In this document: one piece after another, positions 61,925 to 64,000 of the stretch | Layout: every line of letters starts with the position of its first letter | Position numbering within the stretch: the first letter of the stretch is position 1 | Source of the DNA: Saposhnikovia divaricata | Taxonomy: Eukaryota > Streptophyta > Magnoliopsida > Apiales > Apiaceae | DNA: 64,000 nucleotides | Assembly (NCBI GenBank): GCA_036435485.1 | Contig: CM071597.1 | Location: 52,993,881-53,057,880 of the forward strand | Direction of reading: 5' to 3' | The notes under the pieces: generated by a model | Told to the model about the DNA's origin: nothing | The model's database searches: none | The model's input: only the letters and a program-made list of their open reading frames with translations | Position numbers and translations under genes: made by a program

Positions 61925-63165
61925 CAGTGGCGGAACCAGAACAAAATATTACGGGGGGCTTACATACTTGCATAAACAATATACGATAGGCAGAAAAATG
62001 TACAAAATTAAAAGTAAACTAACCTTTAATGACCAGAAGATGAATTGTTTTTCCTAGAAGAAGTAATGGAGGACAATTGGATTCTACGATTCTACATATT
62101 CTGATAGTTTTGTAAAATAGCTTCATTATCCACCTTTGAATTAGCCTTTTCAATATAAACCAACATGCTATCATTTAACCATTCATCCCCAATCCGTTTA
62201 CGTTGGTAAGTCTTTAGTGCTTTCAGTACAGAAAAAACTCATTCAACTACTACATTATGTAAATGATCCAACCAAATTCACAATACGAGATAAATGATCC
62301 AACTTCAAACGTGTGTAAGCTGACAATTTCCAAGAGCATTCAAACGTGTCATTTTTACAACTTCTACATTATTTTCACAGTGCCATTCAAGAATCTCAAG
62401 AAAGTTCCCCTTATTCAAAGAATCTGAAGACTCGTCATGACCCCGAAAGCCCAATCCTTGTCGCAAAAGTAGTCGAATTACTGAATCCCGTTTTCGTAAA
62501 TGCCTTCTTCCAATTACTGAATCCTTCTCCAATGCCTTCTTCCAATTACTGAATCCCGTTTTCGTAAATGCATTCTTCCCGGTATTATCTGCCCTGTCTG
62601 GATTGAAAAAATAACACCACATGCAATATGCTTCATCCATAATTATACTATATTCCAGCCAATCAAATTCCTCGAACCATTTTGTTTGGAAAGTTCTCGA
62701 ATCACCATTTGTTATCTTCTTCGGGAAATATATAACTGACAGGTTGGAAAGGACCTTTTACAATGTATGCTCTTCGAACTTGGTCTCTGATATTGTTGTT
62801 CGACCAGACGACCACGCCTATTAGAAAAACTATGGAACAGAGCTGTGTGGTTGTGTTTTTGGTTTACAGAGCTAATAGACAAGCGGGACTTGTTTTTATC
62901 TAATTTGTGGAATTGTATAAATTACCAAAATAAGTTAAATATGTTATATTACTTTAATACTAATAACTAATAAGAATAGTACATTATCACCAAATGATTC
63001 AGTAAAATTATAAAATTAAAAAAGTAATATTAATTTAATTTGTAAAAACATTATTCATTAATTTAGATTTTTGTATTCTTAATAATTTTTTTCTATAATA
63101 ACTTTTTTTTTATTTTTACGGGGTGCTGGTCTATAATCTAATACTAATAAAAAATTTATTTTTAT
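61925..63165 (-). mobile_element. hAT element remnant (TTF/DUF4371 type)
   Basis: The left end CAGTGGCGGAACCAG followed by a G-rich run (ACGGGGGGCT) is typical of plant hAT elements that encode a TTF-type zinc-finger transposase, and such a broken gene lies inside. The matching right end is not seen; a GGGGTGCTGG remnant occurs near 63120. The right boundary is approximate. Confidence 0.6.
62092..62830 (-). pseudogene. internally deleted hAT transposase (TTF zinc finger/DUF4371)
   Basis: Three parts occur in the right order on the minus strand. First, a TTF-type zinc finger: KGPFQPVSYIFP, then after a one-base frameshift WFEEFDWLEYSIIMDEAYCM and CYFF (about 62780-62600). Next, the start of the DUF4371 region: KTGFSNWKKALEK, then LLLRQGLGFRGHDES and LNKGNFLE (62560-62390). 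Last, the hAT C-terminal dimerisation segment: KTYQRKRIGDEWLND and YIEKANSKVDNEAI (62240-62092). The RNase H-like catalytic core between the last two is missing, and a 22 bp direct repeat (CTTCTTCCAATTACTGAATC) sits within 62495-62555. It cannot encode a working transposase; family assignment rests on these motifs. Confidence 0.75.
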
Positions 63166-63229
63166 TGTGATTGTATTTTCGGCGAGTTCTTCATCAAATC
63201 AACGATGAAGTGAAGCCAAGAAGTAGCTG
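63166..63229 (+). repeat. second copy of part of the Mutator-like cargo
   Basis: ATTGTGATTGTATTTTCGGC through GAAGCCAAGAAGTAGCTG matches 60935-60998 with a few substitutions. It is cut off exactly where the copia LTR starts, so the copia element inserted into this copy. Confidence 0.85.
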
Positions 63230-63983
63230 TGTTAGGAATAATTCATAAGTTGTGATGTTGAGAATAGAATTTTGCTATTACTTCTTGTATATCCTGATCT
63301 TATAAAGGATTTAGCACTTTGTATAGGATATATGTGTTAGACAGTAATCTGTAGAGATTAGTCAGGAACAGTGCGTCAGAGACTACATTTCAGGAACTAA
63401 GAGCAGATCCTGATACAGCAAGTCAGATCTTGATCAAATGCTGATGGGATGATCAGATCCTGATGCAATGAGAAATCCTGATATCAGTCATGTTACTGAT
63501 GATGTCATTATGGATGCTACAGAAACTGGCAAGTGTTATAAAACAGGATCTTTGTTTTGGGAGAACAAGCAAGAAGATATCGTGAAGGAAACGAATTCTC
63601 TATTGATGGAAACTATCAACTGGATGACAGAACATTGTCATTGATAGATTATAATTCTGTTATTAGTTGATAGGTAGCATTATAAATACTCTCTTAATAT
63701 CATTGTAAAAAGAGCGAATTGAGAATTGTAGAGTGCATATCGTGTGAAGCTCTGTATTAGGTTTGTATTCGAGAGTTCGAAACAAACAGAGAGAGAGAGA
63801 GATTTGTATTGTTAGTAGCTGCTAAAGGTATTGTACACCTTTGGTAGAGTTTGTATTTGATTTATTTAATACAAACAAAGTTTGATTCATTCATTTATTC
63901 TTGTTCATATAATCAAGCAAAAATCAAACACGATTATATAACTTGTATTCAACCCCCCCTTCTACAAGTTATTCGAGTTAACA
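63230..63983 (+). mobile_element. 5' LTR of a Ty1/copia element running off the window
   Basis: 754 bp from TGTTAGGAATAA to CGAGTTAACA. TATAAATA at 63681 followed by a leader gives a plausible promoter. It is followed by a primer site. Short CAGATCCTGATRCA repeats lie at 63402-63490. The likely target duplication is AGCTG (63225-63229); its partner lies beyond the window. The coding region is not included. Confidence 0.88.
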
Positions 63984-63985
63984 AT

Positions 63986-63997
63986 TGGTATCAGAGC
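63986..63997 (+). other. primer-binding site of the copia element
   Basis: TGGTATCAGAGC, two bases after the LTR end, is a perfect complement of the initiator-Met tRNA 3' end. Confidence 0.92.
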
Positions 63998-64000
63998 AGG

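Overview
This is nuclear DNA of a flowering plant, probably a eudicot. It is AT-rich and has one recognisable host gene, with GT-AG introns. The rest is almost wholly plant transposons: Ty3/gypsy chromoviruses, Ty1/copia, hAT, Mutator-like, Tourist and Stowaway elements. I found no rRNA gene, functional tRNA gene, CRISPR array or operon. All homology calls come from reading motifs, not from a database search.

Region 1 (1-11.7 kb): a five-exon gene on the minus strand (8755 to 3337) encodes a 370-residue protein with an N-terminal DEK_C-type domain and two SWIB/MDM2 domains, a plant chromatin or transcription factor type. Its 3.9 kb first intron holds several MITEs. A Tourist-like MITE lies downstream and a Stowaway MITE upstream.

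Region 2 (11.7-56.4 kb): a retrotransposon nest whose layers can be peeled apart by target-site duplications (TSDs). The oldest layer is a copia-like LTR (about 11721-12426 plus 56079-56401, minus). A plus-strand gypsy element (12427-56073, TSD ATCCG) interrupts it; its own 3' part is deleted. The 5' LTR of that element is hit twice: by a minus-strand gypsy element (13407-43486) that landed in a GA microsatellite, and by a solo LTR of the same family (45451-49099, TSD ATGAT). The 13407-43486 element is interrupted by a complete, very young Tekay/Del-like chromovirus (22782-38299, TSD CCAAT) with 4.6-4.7 kb LTRs and an uninterrupted 1570-codon gag-pol. Its right LTR also carries a 1353 bp non-autonomous hAT element (38473-39825, TSD CATACCTG). 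LTR-pair divergence counted by eye (about 0.2%, 1.1% and 1.3% from inside out) agrees with the order of nesting.

Region 3 (56.4-64 kb): a patchwork of DNA transposons. It includes a 1.1 kb element with six near-identical palindromes, a TRIM/SMART-like 77 bp LTR with primer-binding site, a Mutator-like element that seems to carry a captured gene fragment, and a broken hAT transposase (TTF zinc finger joined to the C-terminal dimerisation region). The 5' LTR and primer-binding site of a Ty1/copia element run off the right edge.

The most unusual items are the extra acidic/coiled-coil ORF upstream of gag in the young chromovirus, the palindrome-bearing element at 58.3-59.4 kb, the chimeric interior of the 13407-43486 element, and the AATATT-rich and tandem-hairpin arrays inside the long LTRs.
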